A stretch of 53,141 nt of DNA. It comes from Allosediminivita sp964397775 (lineage in GTDB: Bacteria; Pseudomonadota; Alphaproteobacteria; Rhodobacterales; Rhodobacteraceae). The DNA lies in NCBI GenBank assembly GCA_964397775.1, contig CAYNKL010000010.1, positions 1 through 53,141 on the forward strand. Reading direction: 5' to 3'. The position numbers and the translations under genes are program-made. Shown here in pieces: positions 8,621 through 17,147 of the stretch (positions are counted from its first letter, which is position 1; each line of letters opens with the position of its first letter). The notes beneath the pieces are model-generated. The model did no database searches. It was not told the DNA's origin and worked only from the letters and a program-made list of their open reading frames with translations.

Positions 8621-10317
8621 GGACGGTCTCCTTCAACGGCGGCGGCAGCGGCGGCGAGGGCACGAGCGACAGCCTCGGCCCCGGGATCGCGGTGTCCGAT
8701 GACCCGCTCGCCAAGGTAACTTGATCGCCCGCGCCGGGCCTGCATGTCGGCGGTTGCACCGGCGCCCTGCGCGGCAGCCTCGGCTCCGGCGACGAGCCGC
8801 TGAACCGCGTCACCCTCACCGGTCATGGCCTTGGCCGCAGGCGCCAGGGCGTCGATCATCGTGCGATCCCCGGGCGCCGCCCCGCCCAGCGCGGCCAGCG
8901 CATCAAGCCCGGCGGCAAAGCCAAGCTCCAGACGCTCGGCCGCCGGGCGGTCGGTCGCATCGCGCAGCGCCTCGCCCGCGCCGAAGGCGAAGATCGCGTA
9001 GAGCGGCCCTGACGTGCCGCCGGTGCGTGCGCGGATGATCTGGCCAATCCGGCGCAGCGCATCGGGTTCGGAGAGTTTCGCCAATTCGTCGGTCGCCGCA
9101 AGGATCGCCTCGGCCCCGCCGGCGAGAGAGCGGCCGATATCGCCGTCGCCCGTCACCTGGTCGAGCTTGGTCAGCTCGGGCTCCGCGTCGATCAGCGCCC
9201 GGCATCCGGCCTCAAGCGCGGCGATGAATTGCGGCGATACCGCGGGCCCATGCCGCGCCTCGGCTGCTTCGTCGCTCTGCGGTGCGGGAACCGTTCGCGA
9301 CGCCGGGTCCTTTGCGGGCGGCATCCAGCCAGGGGCACTGGCCTCGGCATCAAGGGCTTCGATGCGGTCCGCATCCAGGCGCATCAGCGAGAGCGAGATG
9401 CCCGCCATGTCGAGCGAGGTCAGGAAGGTGCCGGACCAGACCCGGCGCACCTTCAGCCCCTCGGCCCGGCAGGCCGCGAGCGCGCCGCGCGTCACGATCG
9501 CAAGTTCGATGGGCGGCGTGGTGCCGAGGTTGTTGACGAGAAGCGCAACCTCGTCCCCCTGGCCCAGCCCACGATCATGGACGATCTGCGAAATGAGGTG
9601 TTCGGAGAGGCTGGCGGCGGACCGGAGAGAGACGCGCTCCCGGCCCTGCTCACCATGGATGCCGAGCCCGATCTCGATTTCGTCCGGCCCCAGTTCGAAA
9701 TTCGGCGCGCCGGCCGCGGGAACGGTACAGGACGAGAGGGCCACGCCCATGGAGGCGATAGCGCCGATGGCGGCCTCGGCAGAGGCCTTGACCTCGGCGA
9801 GTGTCGCGCCGCGCGCCGCCGCGGCCCCCGCAACCTTGTGAACCAATATGGTGCCGGCGACCCCGCGCCGCCCGGCGGTTTCCTCGGCCGAGCCGAGCGC
9901 AGCGTCATCGTCAACGATCACGATCTCCACGTCGATGCCCTCGGCACGGGCGATCTGCGCGGCAAGGCCGAAGTTCAGACGGTCGCCGGTGTAGTTCTTG
10001 ACGATCAGCAACACGCCCGCCGATCCGCCGACGGTTCGGATCGCCGTCAGCACCGCATCGGTCGAGGGCGAGGCAAAGACGTCGCCCGCGACGGCGGCGG
10101 TAAGCAGGCCCGGACCGACAAAGCCCGCGTGTGCCGGCTCGTGCCCCGACCCTCCGCCCGAGATCAGAGCCACCTTTCCCGCGTCGCGCAAATCCTCGAA
10201 ATCCGTACGCACGACGGTTGTGGTTCCCTCGACCAGGGCAAGCCCGTTCGTGCTCTCGACCAGCCCCGCAAGAGCATCGGGCACCACACCCTCGACAGTA
10301 TCGATCAGCTTTTTCAT
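8617..10317 (-). CDS. Dihydroxyacetone kinase, ATP-dependent (fused DhaK-DhaL)
   Basis: A 566-residue two-domain kinase of the Citrobacter type. The DhaK domain (1-330) has GGGSGHEPAHAGFVG at 54-68 and the substrate-binding His221 in GIHGEQG, the residue that binds dihydroxyacetone covalently in this family. The DhaL domain (about 360-566) has the Mg-ATP motif GDGDIG with Asp391 and Asp393, and ARTGGTSGPLYA. The start at 10317 is preceded by GGAAGGG; eleven upstream codons in frame were rejected. It is the first gene of the operon and its stop overlaps the P450 start. A DHA or erythrulose-type ketose substrate is likely, but its tie to a P450 operon is unusual. Confidence 0.88.
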   Translation of the reverse strand: MKKLIDTVEGVVPDALAGLVESTNGLALVEGTTTVVRTDFEDLRDAGKVALISGGGSGHEPAHAGFVGPGLLTAAVAGDVFASPSTDAVLTAIRTVGGSAGVLLIVKNYTGDRLNFGLAAQIARAEGIDVEIVIVDDDAALGSAEETAGRRGVAGTILVHKVAGAAAARGATLAEVKASAEAAIGAIASMGVALSSCTVPAAGAPNFELGPDEIEIGLGIHGEQGRERVSLRSAASLSEHLISQIVHDRGLGQGDEVALLVNNLGTTPPIELAIVTRGALAACRAEGLKVRRVWSGTFLTSLDMAGISLSLMRLDADRIEALDAEASAPGWMPPAKDPASRTVPAPQSDEAAEARHGPAVSPQFIAALEAGCRALIDAEPELTKLDQVTGDGDIGRSLAGGAEAILAATDELAKLSEPDALRRIGQIIRARTGGTSGPLYAIFAFGAGEALRDATDRPAAERLELGFAAGLDALAALGGAAPGDRTMIDALAPAAKAMTGEGDAVQRLVAGAEAAAQGAGATADMQARRGRSSYLGERVIGHRDPGAEAVARALAAAAAAVEGDRP

Positions 10318-10388
10318 GCCGCGAAGGCCCTTCCTTCTGTCTCGTTCCATCCGTAAGTCGGACCTGTCCCCCGAGAGGAGTTCGCAAA

Positions 10389-10880
10389 ATGTCTGATCCC
10401 GTTCGAACCCTGAAACCCGGCTTGTCGGTCGTCGCAGAGCGATATGTGCCCTACCATCTGGCCACGATCTCGAACCGGTTTTCCTGGGGGGCGTCCTCTG
10501 TCTTCCTGCAGCTCTTCGACGTCGGCCTGAACGAATGGCGCGTGCTGTCGGCGCTGCGCAACGAGCCGGGCATCACCGGCAGCCGCATCGCGGAGATGAT
10601 CGCCGTCAACAAATCGGTCGCAAGCCGATCCCAGAGGTCGCTGCGCGACAAGGGGCTCGCCGCTGAGACCCTCGAAGACGGGCAACGCCTGTGGTGGCTG
10701 ACCGAACGCGGCGTGGAGATGCACGACCGCATTTTCGACATCGCCCTGCGGAGGGAGGCTGCCCTGCTCGGTGGGCTGAACGAGGCGCAGAAAAGCCAGC
10801 TCTTCGACCTGATGGAGCTGCTTCTCGACAACCTGAAATCGGTCGAAAGGCTCGACGCCGAATTGACGTCCCGCCAATAG
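10389..10880 (+). CDS. MarR-family transcriptional regulator
   Basis: A 163-residue winged-helix regulator. The recognition region is around GITGSRIAEMIAVNKSVASRS, followed by the wing near LEDGQRLWWLTERG. GAGGAG lies about ten bases before the ATG, which is preferred to longer upstream frames that run into the divergent gene. It is divergent from the DHA kinase gene with a 71-base gap, so it most likely represses that seven-gene operon and itself, with an aromatic compound or aromatic CoA ester as effector. The effector is inference. Confidence 0.85.
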   Translation: MSDPVRTLKPGLSVVAERYVPYHLATISNRFSWGASSVFLQLFDVGLNEWRVLSALRNEPGITGSRIAEMIAVNKSVASRSQRSLRDKGLAAETLEDGQRLWWLTERGVEMHDRIFDIALRREAALLGGLNEAQKSQLFDLMELLLDNLKSVERLDAELTSRQ

Positions 10881-10909
10881 TTGCAATTGCAACTCGTTGC
10901 AATTGCAAC
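10880..10909. promoter_or_regulatory. Tandem perfect palindromes (probable operator pair)
   Basis: Two identical copies of the 14-base palindrome GTTGCAATTGCAAC lie at 10880-10893 and 10896-10909, with centres 16 bases apart. The first begins inside the MarR stop codon. Palindromes of this TTGCAA type are common MarR-family operators. No U-run follows, so a terminator is less likely. The pair lies 260 bases upstream of the MalT-like regulator gene. Confidence 0.6.
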
Positions 10910-11170
10910 GCAGTGCACGCGCGTTTGTCATCTGGTCCTCCCTCCCGTCGAACACACTACGGGCCGCCCCGACTTGTCAAGCTGGGCCGGCCGAGGCTGT
11001 CATTTTTACCCTTCCTCGCGCGCGCCGTCTTGCGGTCGCGTGGAGCCGCTGGCCATTTGATAAGAGACCCGCCCCGAAGTCGGAGGGCGGCCTTCCGCGC
11101 CCGGTTCGGTCCGCCGGATTGTCCTTCTGCCGGTGGAGCGCTTATCTAGCGTCCGCCGGAGCCGTCCCGC
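10910..11170. other. Gene-free leader of the LuxR-family gene
   Basis: No supported gene is seen in these 261 bases. On the minus strand there is a strong purine-rich Shine-Dalgarno (GGGAGGGAGGA) five bases before an ATG at 10931, but the frame that follows runs antisense through the MarR gene and looks like a shadow. The region probably holds the promoter of the regulator at 11171. No clear -35/-10 pair could be assigned. Confidence 0.4.
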
Positions 11171-13450
11171 GTGGCGACGGGCAAGACGGGAATCGAAGTG
11201 CAGACACCTGACGAGATCATCGGGCTGGCGGCGCGCATAGACGCGTCCTCCGCCTCGCGTGTCATCATGTCCGCACTTCCCGGCTGCGGGAAGACACTGC
11301 TTGCGAAAGAGCTCTCCCGGCTCTGGGGTGTCGAGGTCCTGTCTTCCGTCCCGGCCCTCCCCAGCGGCAAGGTCGTCGTCGACAGCATTGGGCCGGTGGC
11401 GCCCAGACTGCCGGAGGGGGCCGAGCGGCTCGTCATCGCCGCGCGACCGGGCGACCTCGCCGGGCTCGCATCCGATGCCCTGCGGCGCGACACGATGCTG
11501 GTCACCTCGGAGGACCTCTTCCTGCCCCCCGAGGTCTCGGCCTTCGGCTGGCCGATGGTCGCCGACGCGCTGGCCAGAGGTCTTTCCCGCGCAGCGGTGG
11601 TGGGCTGGATACGCGATGCCCTGATGAACGCGCTTTCGCCCACCGCCATGGATCTGCTGATCGCGGCCTGCCGGGCCGGCCCGCTCGCCGAGGACAGGAT
11701 CCTTCCGGCCTTCGCCCCATCCCTTCCGGAATTGGCCCCCCTGCCGGATCGTCTTGCCGACGGAAACGACGCCCTTGGCCCGCTGCTGCGCGAGGCCCTG
11801 TCGGCGTCCGCAGCCTCGCGCGGCGCGCTCGCCCTCATGGAGCAGGCCGGCGATCCGGCCCGGGCCATCCGCGAAGCGGCCCTCAGCGGCCACCGGCGCC
11901 AGGCCGTGGCGATGCTTGCCCGGCACGGCGGCATGCACCTGCCCCACCTCGCCGGGGCGGACCTGGCAGGCAAGGTTCACGATGCCATCGGCGAAGGCCC
12001 CGAACCCGTCGTGGCCGCCCTCGGCTTCATGGTCGCGGTCAAGAAAGGCGACACGGCGCGCGCGCAGCATCTTCTGTCGAAATGGGGTGGTCTGAGACTG
12101 GTCGATTTTTCCCGCCCCGTCCCCTTCTCCGAAGAAGTCCCCGTCGAGCTGCTGATCGCCCGTGGCCTGCTGGCGGTCTACGCCAATGTCTCGGACAGGG
12201 CCGCCCGTCTCGACGAGCTCTACGACGTGCTCGCCCGCCTGCCGACCGAAGCGCACCTGATGCGCGGCGCCATCCACAACACGGCCCTGTCCTATTACAT
12301 CGACACCGGCGCCTTTGCAGAGGCCGAGGTCGCGGCGCAACGGGCGCTGACGCACTATGCCAGCGCGCCCTACCTGTGCTTCTACATCCACCTCCACCGC
12401 GCCATCATGCGCGTCATCGAGGGGCACGCCGACAAGGCCCGCCCCGACCTTGCCGCGGCGCAGGACTGCCTTGACGCGACACCCTTTGAGACGCCGCAGG
12501 ACGACCGGTTCCTGAGCCTCTTGCGGGCGGTCGTGGCCTATGAGCGCGGCGACCCGCATCCCATGGCCGATTTCGCGCAGCGCGAGTTTGCCAATTTCTC
12601 GCACGGCGAGATCTGGCCGATCATCGCCGACCAGGCCATGGCACACGGCGCGGATGCGCTGCTGGAGCTGTCGGGGCTTCAGGCCGCGCTCGACTACCTC
12701 GAAAGCTGGCGGCAGAAAGGCTGGCGGACGCGGCGCTACCGCGTGGTGATCGAACAGCGCCGCGTCGCCGTGCTGCAGACCGCGCAGAGGTGGCGCGAGG
12801 CGCGCATGCTTCTGGAGGAGATGGCGGGGCGGATCGGCCGGATCTGGATCGACAGCTCGGGCGAGAACCTGCGCTATCTGGCAGCCCCCGAGGATGTCAC
12901 CAAGGCGCTGCTCTGGCTGAGACAGCAATGCTACGAGACGCCGCGCGCGCCCGACATCCCCAACCGACTGAGCGCCCTTGCAGAGAACCGGGCGCTTTCC
13001 TGGCGGAACCGGCAGTGCGTGCAGATATGGCAGGCCTGGGTGGCCCGGCGCCGGTCGGAATTGCCGCTCGCGCGGCGGCTTCTGGCCGAGACGATCACAA
13101 GCTGCACCGCGCGGCAGGTTCATGCACCCCTGATCGAAGAGCGGATTTTCGTGCGGCCGTTGCTTGATGATGCGCGGATGCAGGCGGGCCCCATGAAAGA
13201 CGTCACCCCGCCGCGCGTGTTGCGCCGCCGTCCCGCTAGGCGCACGCCCGAGGGAGAGCTTTCGCCGCAGGAGCATCGTGCGCTCATGCTTCTGACCGAG
13301 GGCTGCGCGAACAAGGATATCGCCCGCGAGATGGACGTCAGCCTGCCCACGGTGAAGTTCCACCTCAAGAACCTCTACCGCAAACTCGGGGTCACAAACC
13401 GGCGCGAGGCGGTGAATCGCGCGCTGGAGCAGGACCTGGCCCAGCCCTAG
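11171..13450 (+). CDS. LuxR-family regulator with N-terminal ATPase (MalT/LAL type)
   Basis: A 759-residue protein. Near the N-terminus is a Walker A motif ALPGCGKT (35-42), then a long helical region rich in Ala/Leu repeats of TPR-like character (about 250-650). At the C-terminus is a LuxR helix-turn-helix (about 698-755: LSPQEHRALMLL, CANKDIAREMDVS, TVKFHLKNLYRKLG). Such proteins bind an inducer and ATP, then activate a neighbouring operon. The start is a GTG at 11171 with no strong Shine-Dalgarno; a GTG nine codons later is possible. It lies 99 bases upstream of, and in line with, the ABC/DUF917 operon, and is its probable activator. Confidence 0.85.
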   Translation: MATGKTGIEVQTPDEIIGLAARIDASSASRVIMSALPGCGKTLLAKELSRLWGVEVLSSVPALPSGKVVVDSIGPVAPRLPEGAERLVIAARPGDLAGLASDALRRDTMLVTSEDLFLPPEVSAFGWPMVADALARGLSRAAVVGWIRDALMNALSPTAMDLLIAACRAGPLAEDRILPAFAPSLPELAPLPDRLADGNDALGPLLREALSASAASRGALALMEQAGDPARAIREAALSGHRRQAVAMLARHGGMHLPHLAGADLAGKVHDAIGEGPEPVVAALGFMVAVKKGDTARAQHLLSKWGGLRLVDFSRPVPFSEEVPVELLIARGLLAVYANVSDRAARLDELYDVLARLPTEAHLMRGAIHNTALSYYIDTGAFAEAEVAAQRALTHYASAPYLCFYIHLHRAIMRVIEGHADKARPDLAAAQDCLDATPFETPQDDRFLSLLRAVVAYERGDPHPMADFAQREFANFSHGEIWPIIADQAMAHGADALLELSGLQAALDYLESWRQKGWRTRRYRVVIEQRRVAVLQTAQRWREARMLLEEMAGRIGRIWIDSSGENLRYLAAPEDVTKALLWLRQQCYETPRAPDIPNRLSALAENRALSWRNRQCVQIWQAWVARRRSELPLARRLLAETITSCTARQVHAPLIEERIFVRPLLDDARMQAGPMKDVTPPRVLRRRPARRTPEGELSPQEHRALMLLTEGCANKDIAREMDVSLPTVKFHLKNLYRKLGVTNRREAVNRALEQDLAQP

Positions 13451-13481
13451 AACCTATCCCTATTTCGAGAAAACCTATCCC
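13451..13481 (+). promoter_or_regulatory. Direct repeat, probable activator binding site
   Basis: The 10-base sequence AACCTATCCC occurs at 13451-13460 and again at 13472-13481, exactly 21 bases (two helical turns) apart. The complement GGGATAGG resembles the MalT box core. The repeats end 68 bases before the permease ATG, a good position for an activator of the operon. Confidence 0.5.
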
Positions 13482-13549
13482 GCCCCTGCCTTCTCAAGCC
13501 AAGGAGCGGATGAAAGTCTGTCCAACGTACTTCCTTAACGGAGAACGGA

Positions 13550-14578
13550 ATGGGACCAGGCTTCGCTCAATTCCTCCTGAGACGCATCGCGGGCTTTGCC
13601 GGCGTCCTTCTGGTCCTTGCGTTGATGATATTCGTCCTGGCCCGCGTCGTTCCCGGCGATCCGGCCCGGATCGCGCTTGGCCCGACGGCCTCCGACGCCC
13701 AGGTGCAGCAGCTTCGCAGCGAAATGGGGCTCGACGACCCACTGCCGATGCAGTTCGTGCATTTCCTCGGCAACGCGGTTCAGGGCGACTTTGGCGTCTC
13801 GCTGATCTCGGGGCGGCCGGTCGCGCAGGAGATCGCGGCGCTCCTGCCCGCCACGCTCGAGCTGGTGCTGGCCACGCTGGTCATTATGCTGGTGTTCGGG
13901 CTGCCGCTCGGGGTGCTGGCCGCGCGGTATCGCAACACCTGGGCGGATACGCTGCTGCGGATCGTGTCGCTTCTCGGCGTGACGATGCCGAGCTTTCTGT
14001 TCGCGATCTTGCTGCAGCTTTTCGCCGCTTATTTCCTGGTGAGCTGGCCGATCCTCGGACGGCTCGACAACGCGCTTTCGGGCTTTGACGGGCCCACAGG
14101 ACTCTACACGCTCGACGGCCTGCTGACCGGGCGGCTCGACGTCACGCTCTCGGCACTGCAGCACCTTGCCTTTCCGGCGATCGCGCTTGCCATGTCGGGC
14201 ATCGGGCAGATCATGCGCATCACCCGGTCGGCGATGATCGAGCACCAGCGCCGCGACCACGTGCAGACGCTGCGGTCGTTCGGCGTGCCCGGCCGCGTGG
14301 TGACCTTCCGCTACCTGTTCAAGCTCAGCGCCATCGCGCCACTGACGATCATGGGTCTCGAATTCGCGTCGCTCATCGGCAATGCCTTCGTGGTCGAGCT
14401 CATCTTTTCCTGGGGCGGCTTCGCCTCGGCGGGGCTCGAGGCGATCCTCCAGAAGGACCTGAACGCGGTCATGGCCGTGGTCCTCGTCTCGGGCTGCTTC
14501 TTCGTCGTCGCCAACCTGCTGATCGATGTGCTGATCGGCCTGATCGATCCCCGCCTGCGCATGAAGGAGTCCCGCTGA
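13550..14578 (+). CDS. ABC transporter permease, dipeptide/oligopeptide type (DppB-like)
   Basis: A 342-residue membrane protein with about six hydrophobic segments. Family features include the N-terminal MGPGFAQFLLRRIAGFAGVLL segment, DPARIALGPTASD and the coupling-helix region VQTLRSFGVPGRVVTFRYL. A Shine-Dalgarno GGAGAA lies seven bases before the ATG. It opens an operon and shares TGATG with the second permease. The peptide-type ABC family also imports nickel, glutathione, opines and other small molecules, so the name is of the fold and not of the cargo. Confidence 0.92.
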   Translation: MGPGFAQFLLRRIAGFAGVLLVLALMIFVLARVVPGDPARIALGPTASDAQVQQLRSEMGLDDPLPMQFVHFLGNAVQGDFGVSLISGRPVAQEIAALLPATLELVLATLVIMLVFGLPLGVLAARYRNTWADTLLRIVSLLGVTMPSFLFAILLQLFAAYFLVSWPILGRLDNALSGFDGPTGLYTLDGLLTGRLDVTLSALQHLAFPAIALAMSGIGQIMRITRSAMIEHQRRDHVQTLRSFGVPGRVVTFRYLFKLSAIAPLTIMGLEFASLIGNAFVVELIFSWGGFASAGLEAILQKDLNAVMAVVLVSGCFFVVANLLIDVLIGLIDPRLRMKESR

Positions 14579-15450
14579 TGGCCCTGATCGAGGAACAGAC
14601 CGAAATCCTCAGCGCGCGCCGCATGGCCTGGCTGCGGTTCCGCGCCAACCCCGTCGCCGTGATCGGCGCACTGATGGTGATCTCGGTGATCCTGATGGCG
14701 ATATTTGCCCCCATCATCGCGCGCTTTCCGGACCACGTCGGCGCGGTGATCGACTTTCGCAACAAGCACCACGCGCCGGATGCGACCTACTGGTTCGGCG
14801 CCGACAAGGTGGGGCGCGACATCTTCACCCGCGTGATCTTCGGCTTTCGGGTCTCGCTGCTCCTCGTCGTTGGCGTGCTGATCGTGGCGGTCCCGGTCGG
14901 CGGTGCGCTGGGGCTGGTCGCGGGCTACTTCTCGGGCCGGATCGAGGCGCTGATCACCGGGTTCACCAACGTGATGCTGGCGATCCCGCCGCTGGTCATG
15001 GCGCTGGCCGTGGGCAACGTGCTGAACCCCAACCTGGTGACGGCGATGTTCGCCATAACCTTGCTATGGTGGACCTGGCACGCGCGGCTTGTCTACCGCG
15101 TCTCGAAATCGGTCGCGGCCGAGGATTACATCGAGGCCGCACGGCTGGCGGGTGCAAGCCACTGGCACATCCTGACGCGTGAGATCCTGCCCAACTGCAT
15201 CTCGGTGATCTCGGTCAAGACGACGCTCGACGCGGCCTTCATCATCCTCTTCGGCGCGACGCTCTCCTTCCTCGGCCTCGGTGTGCGTCCGCCCACGCCG
15301 GACCTTGGCACCATGGTCGCCGACGGGCGCCAGTTCCTGCCCGAAATGTGGTGGGGCGTGCTCTTCCCGGGCCTCGCGATCTTCTACGCCACGCTTGGAT
15401 TCAACCTGCTGGGCGACGGCCTGCGCGACATGTTCGACGTGGAGGTCTGA
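14578..15450 (+). CDS. ABC transporter permease, dipeptide/oligopeptide type (DppC-like)
   Basis: A 290-residue permease with the DppC-type N-terminal extension, the APDATYWFGADKVGRDIFTRVIFG segment near 62-86 and the coupling region EAARLAGASHWHILTREILPN near 183-203. It overlaps the first permease by one base (TGATG) and is followed after four bases by the ATPase gene. It forms the channel heterodimer with the preceding permease. Confidence 0.92.
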   Translation: MALIEEQTEILSARRMAWLRFRANPVAVIGALMVISVILMAIFAPIIARFPDHVGAVIDFRNKHHAPDATYWFGADKVGRDIFTRVIFGFRVSLLLVVGVLIVAVPVGGALGLVAGYFSGRIEALITGFTNVMLAIPPLVMALAVGNVLNPNLVTAMFAITLLWWTWHARLVYRVSKSVAAEDYIEAARLAGASHWHILTREILPNCISVISVKTTLDAAFIILFGATLSFLGLGVRPPTPDLGTMVADGRQFLPEMWWGVLFPGLAIFYATLGFNLLGDGLRDMFDVEV

Positions 15451-15454
15451 TCCC

Positions 15455-17128
15455 ATGGCACTGCTCGACATCCGCAACCTCAACCTCTCGTTCACCTCTT
15501 ACGGCCGCACCCAGCAGGCGCTGCGCGACGTGTCCCTGACCATCGAGGAAGGCCAGCGCGTCGCCCTGATCGGCGAGACGGGTTCGGGAAAATCCGTGAC
15601 CTCGAAGGCGGTGCTGAACACCCTGCCCGGCAATGCGAACGTGGACAGCGGCCAGATCTTGTGGCGGGGAGAGGACCTTCTGAAGAAGACCTCCGGCCAG
15701 CGCGAGGCCCTGAAGGGCATCGAGATGTCCGTGGTCATGCAGGACCCGCTGTCGTCCTTCAATCCGGTCTTCACCATCGGGCGGCACCTCGACGACGTGC
15801 TCTATTGGGCCGACCGCCGCGCCGGACGTCCGACCAGCCGAAAGGACCGCGCGGGCCGCATCGCAGAGATCCTGCGCAAGGTGCAGCTGGCCGATCCCGC
15901 CCGCGTCGTGGCCGCCTACCCGGCAGAGCTTTCCGGCGGCATGCGCCAGCGCGTGCTGATCGCGCTCGCCCTGATGAACCGCCCGGCGCTGCTGATCTCG
16001 GACGAGCCGGGCACCGCGCTCGACGTGACGACGCAGGACGAGATCCTGCGCCTGATCAACAAGCTGGTCATCGACGAGGGGCTGACCCACCTGATGATCA
16101 CCCACAACCTTGGCGTGGTGCGGGCGACGGCCGACGATGTCTACGTCATGAACAAGGGCGAGATCGTGGAGAGCGGCCCGCTGCGCCGCATCTTCGAGGC
16201 GCCGAAGACCGCCTATGCCCGTGACCTCGTGGACGCGATCCCGCCGCTTTACGGTGACGGGGTCAAGGATCAGCAAGTTTCCGAGGGCGCCCCGCTGGTC
16301 GAGTTGAAGGCGGTCACCAAGACCTTCAGCCGAAAGCGGCTGCTCCGCCCCGATGAGGCGACGCAGGCGGTGCGCGGCGTCGACCTGAACATCGCCCGGG
16401 GCGAAATCTTCGGCCTTGCCGGCGAAAGCGGATCGGGCAAGACGACGCTGGCGCGGATGGTCATGGGGATCATGCAGCCCAGCGAGGGGCGCGTCTTCAT
16501 CGACGGGCGCCCGCTGTCGGACACCGGCGGGCGCGCCGATCGCCGTCTGGCGCAGATCGTCTACCAGAACCCGGGCACCTCGCTGAACCCCAAGCGCACC
16601 GTGGGCCAGACGCTGGACGTGCCGCTGCGCTTCGCGGGACTGGACCCGAAGGACAGGCAACGGCGGACGGATGAGCTGCTGGAGCGGGTCGACCTGCCGC
16701 GCAGCTTCATCGCGCGTTTCCCGCACGAGCTGTCCGGCGGCCAGAAGCAGCGCGTGGCCATCGCCCGCGCGCTTGCCGCCGACCCGCGCCTGATCGTCCT
16801 GGACGAACCCACCTCGGCGCTGGACGTCAGCGTGCAGAAGCGCGTCATCGCCTTGCTCGAAGAGCTGCGGGACGAGCTGGGCCTGACCTATCTCTTCATC
16901 AGTCACGACCTGTCCCTGATGCGCAATTTCTGCAGCCGCATCGCGGTCATGTTCAAGGGCGAGCTGGTGGAACAGGGGCGCCCCTCCGAGGTCTTCGCCA
17001 GCCCCACCCATCCCTACACCCGTGCGCTCATCGCCGCGATCCCGGTCGTCACCGACGCCGAGGAGGCGATGAAGCCCAAGGTCACGCCTGAAGAAAAACA
17101 AAGGTTCCTCGTGTCCTCGGCGGCATGA
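15455..17128 (+). CDS. ABC transporter ATP-binding protein, fused DppD-DppF type
   Basis: A 557-residue protein with two complete nucleotide-binding domains. The first (about 1-265) has Walker A GETGSGKS and signature LSGGMRQRV. The second (about 285-545) has Walker A GESGSGKTT, signature LSGGQKQRV and Walker B LIVLDEPTSALD. Peptide-type transporters usually have two separate ATPases; the fusion is a known variant. The start at 15455 is four bases after the permease stop. GGAGGT lies inside the end of the permease gene, eight bases before the ATG. Confidence 0.92.
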   Translation: MALLDIRNLNLSFTSYGRTQQALRDVSLTIEEGQRVALIGETGSGKSVTSKAVLNTLPGNANVDSGQILWRGEDLLKKTSGQREALKGIEMSVVMQDPLSSFNPVFTIGRHLDDVLYWADRRAGRPTSRKDRAGRIAEILRKVQLADPARVVAAYPAELSGGMRQRVLIALALMNRPALLISDEPGTALDVTTQDEILRLINKLVIDEGLTHLMITHNLGVVRATADDVYVMNKGEIVESGPLRRIFEAPKTAYARDLVDAIPPLYGDGVKDQQVSEGAPLVELKAVTKTFSRKRLLRPDEATQAVRGVDLNIARGEIFGLAGESGSGKTTLARMVMGIMQPSEGRVFIDGRPLSDTGGRADRRLAQIVYQNPGTSLNPKRTVGQTLDVPLRFAGLDPKDRQRRTDELLERVDLPRSFIARFPHELSGGQKQRVAIARALAADPRLIVLDEPTSALDVSVQKRVIALLEELRDELGLTYLFISHDLSLMRNFCSRIAVMFKGELVEQGRPSEVFASPTHPYTRALIAAIPVVTDAEEAMKPKVTPEEKQRFLVSSAA

Positions 17129-17147
17129 GATCGAGAAGGAGAAAGAC

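Noticed and set aside
10880..10909. Tandem palindromes read as a CRISPR fragment or terminator
   Set aside because: There are only two units with a two-base spacer, so it is not an array; no U-run follows, so an operator is the better reading.
11006..13363. Open frame of 785 codons on the minus strand
   Set aside because: It is antisense to the MalT-like regulator, is rich in Arg, Gly and His, and has no recognisable domain.
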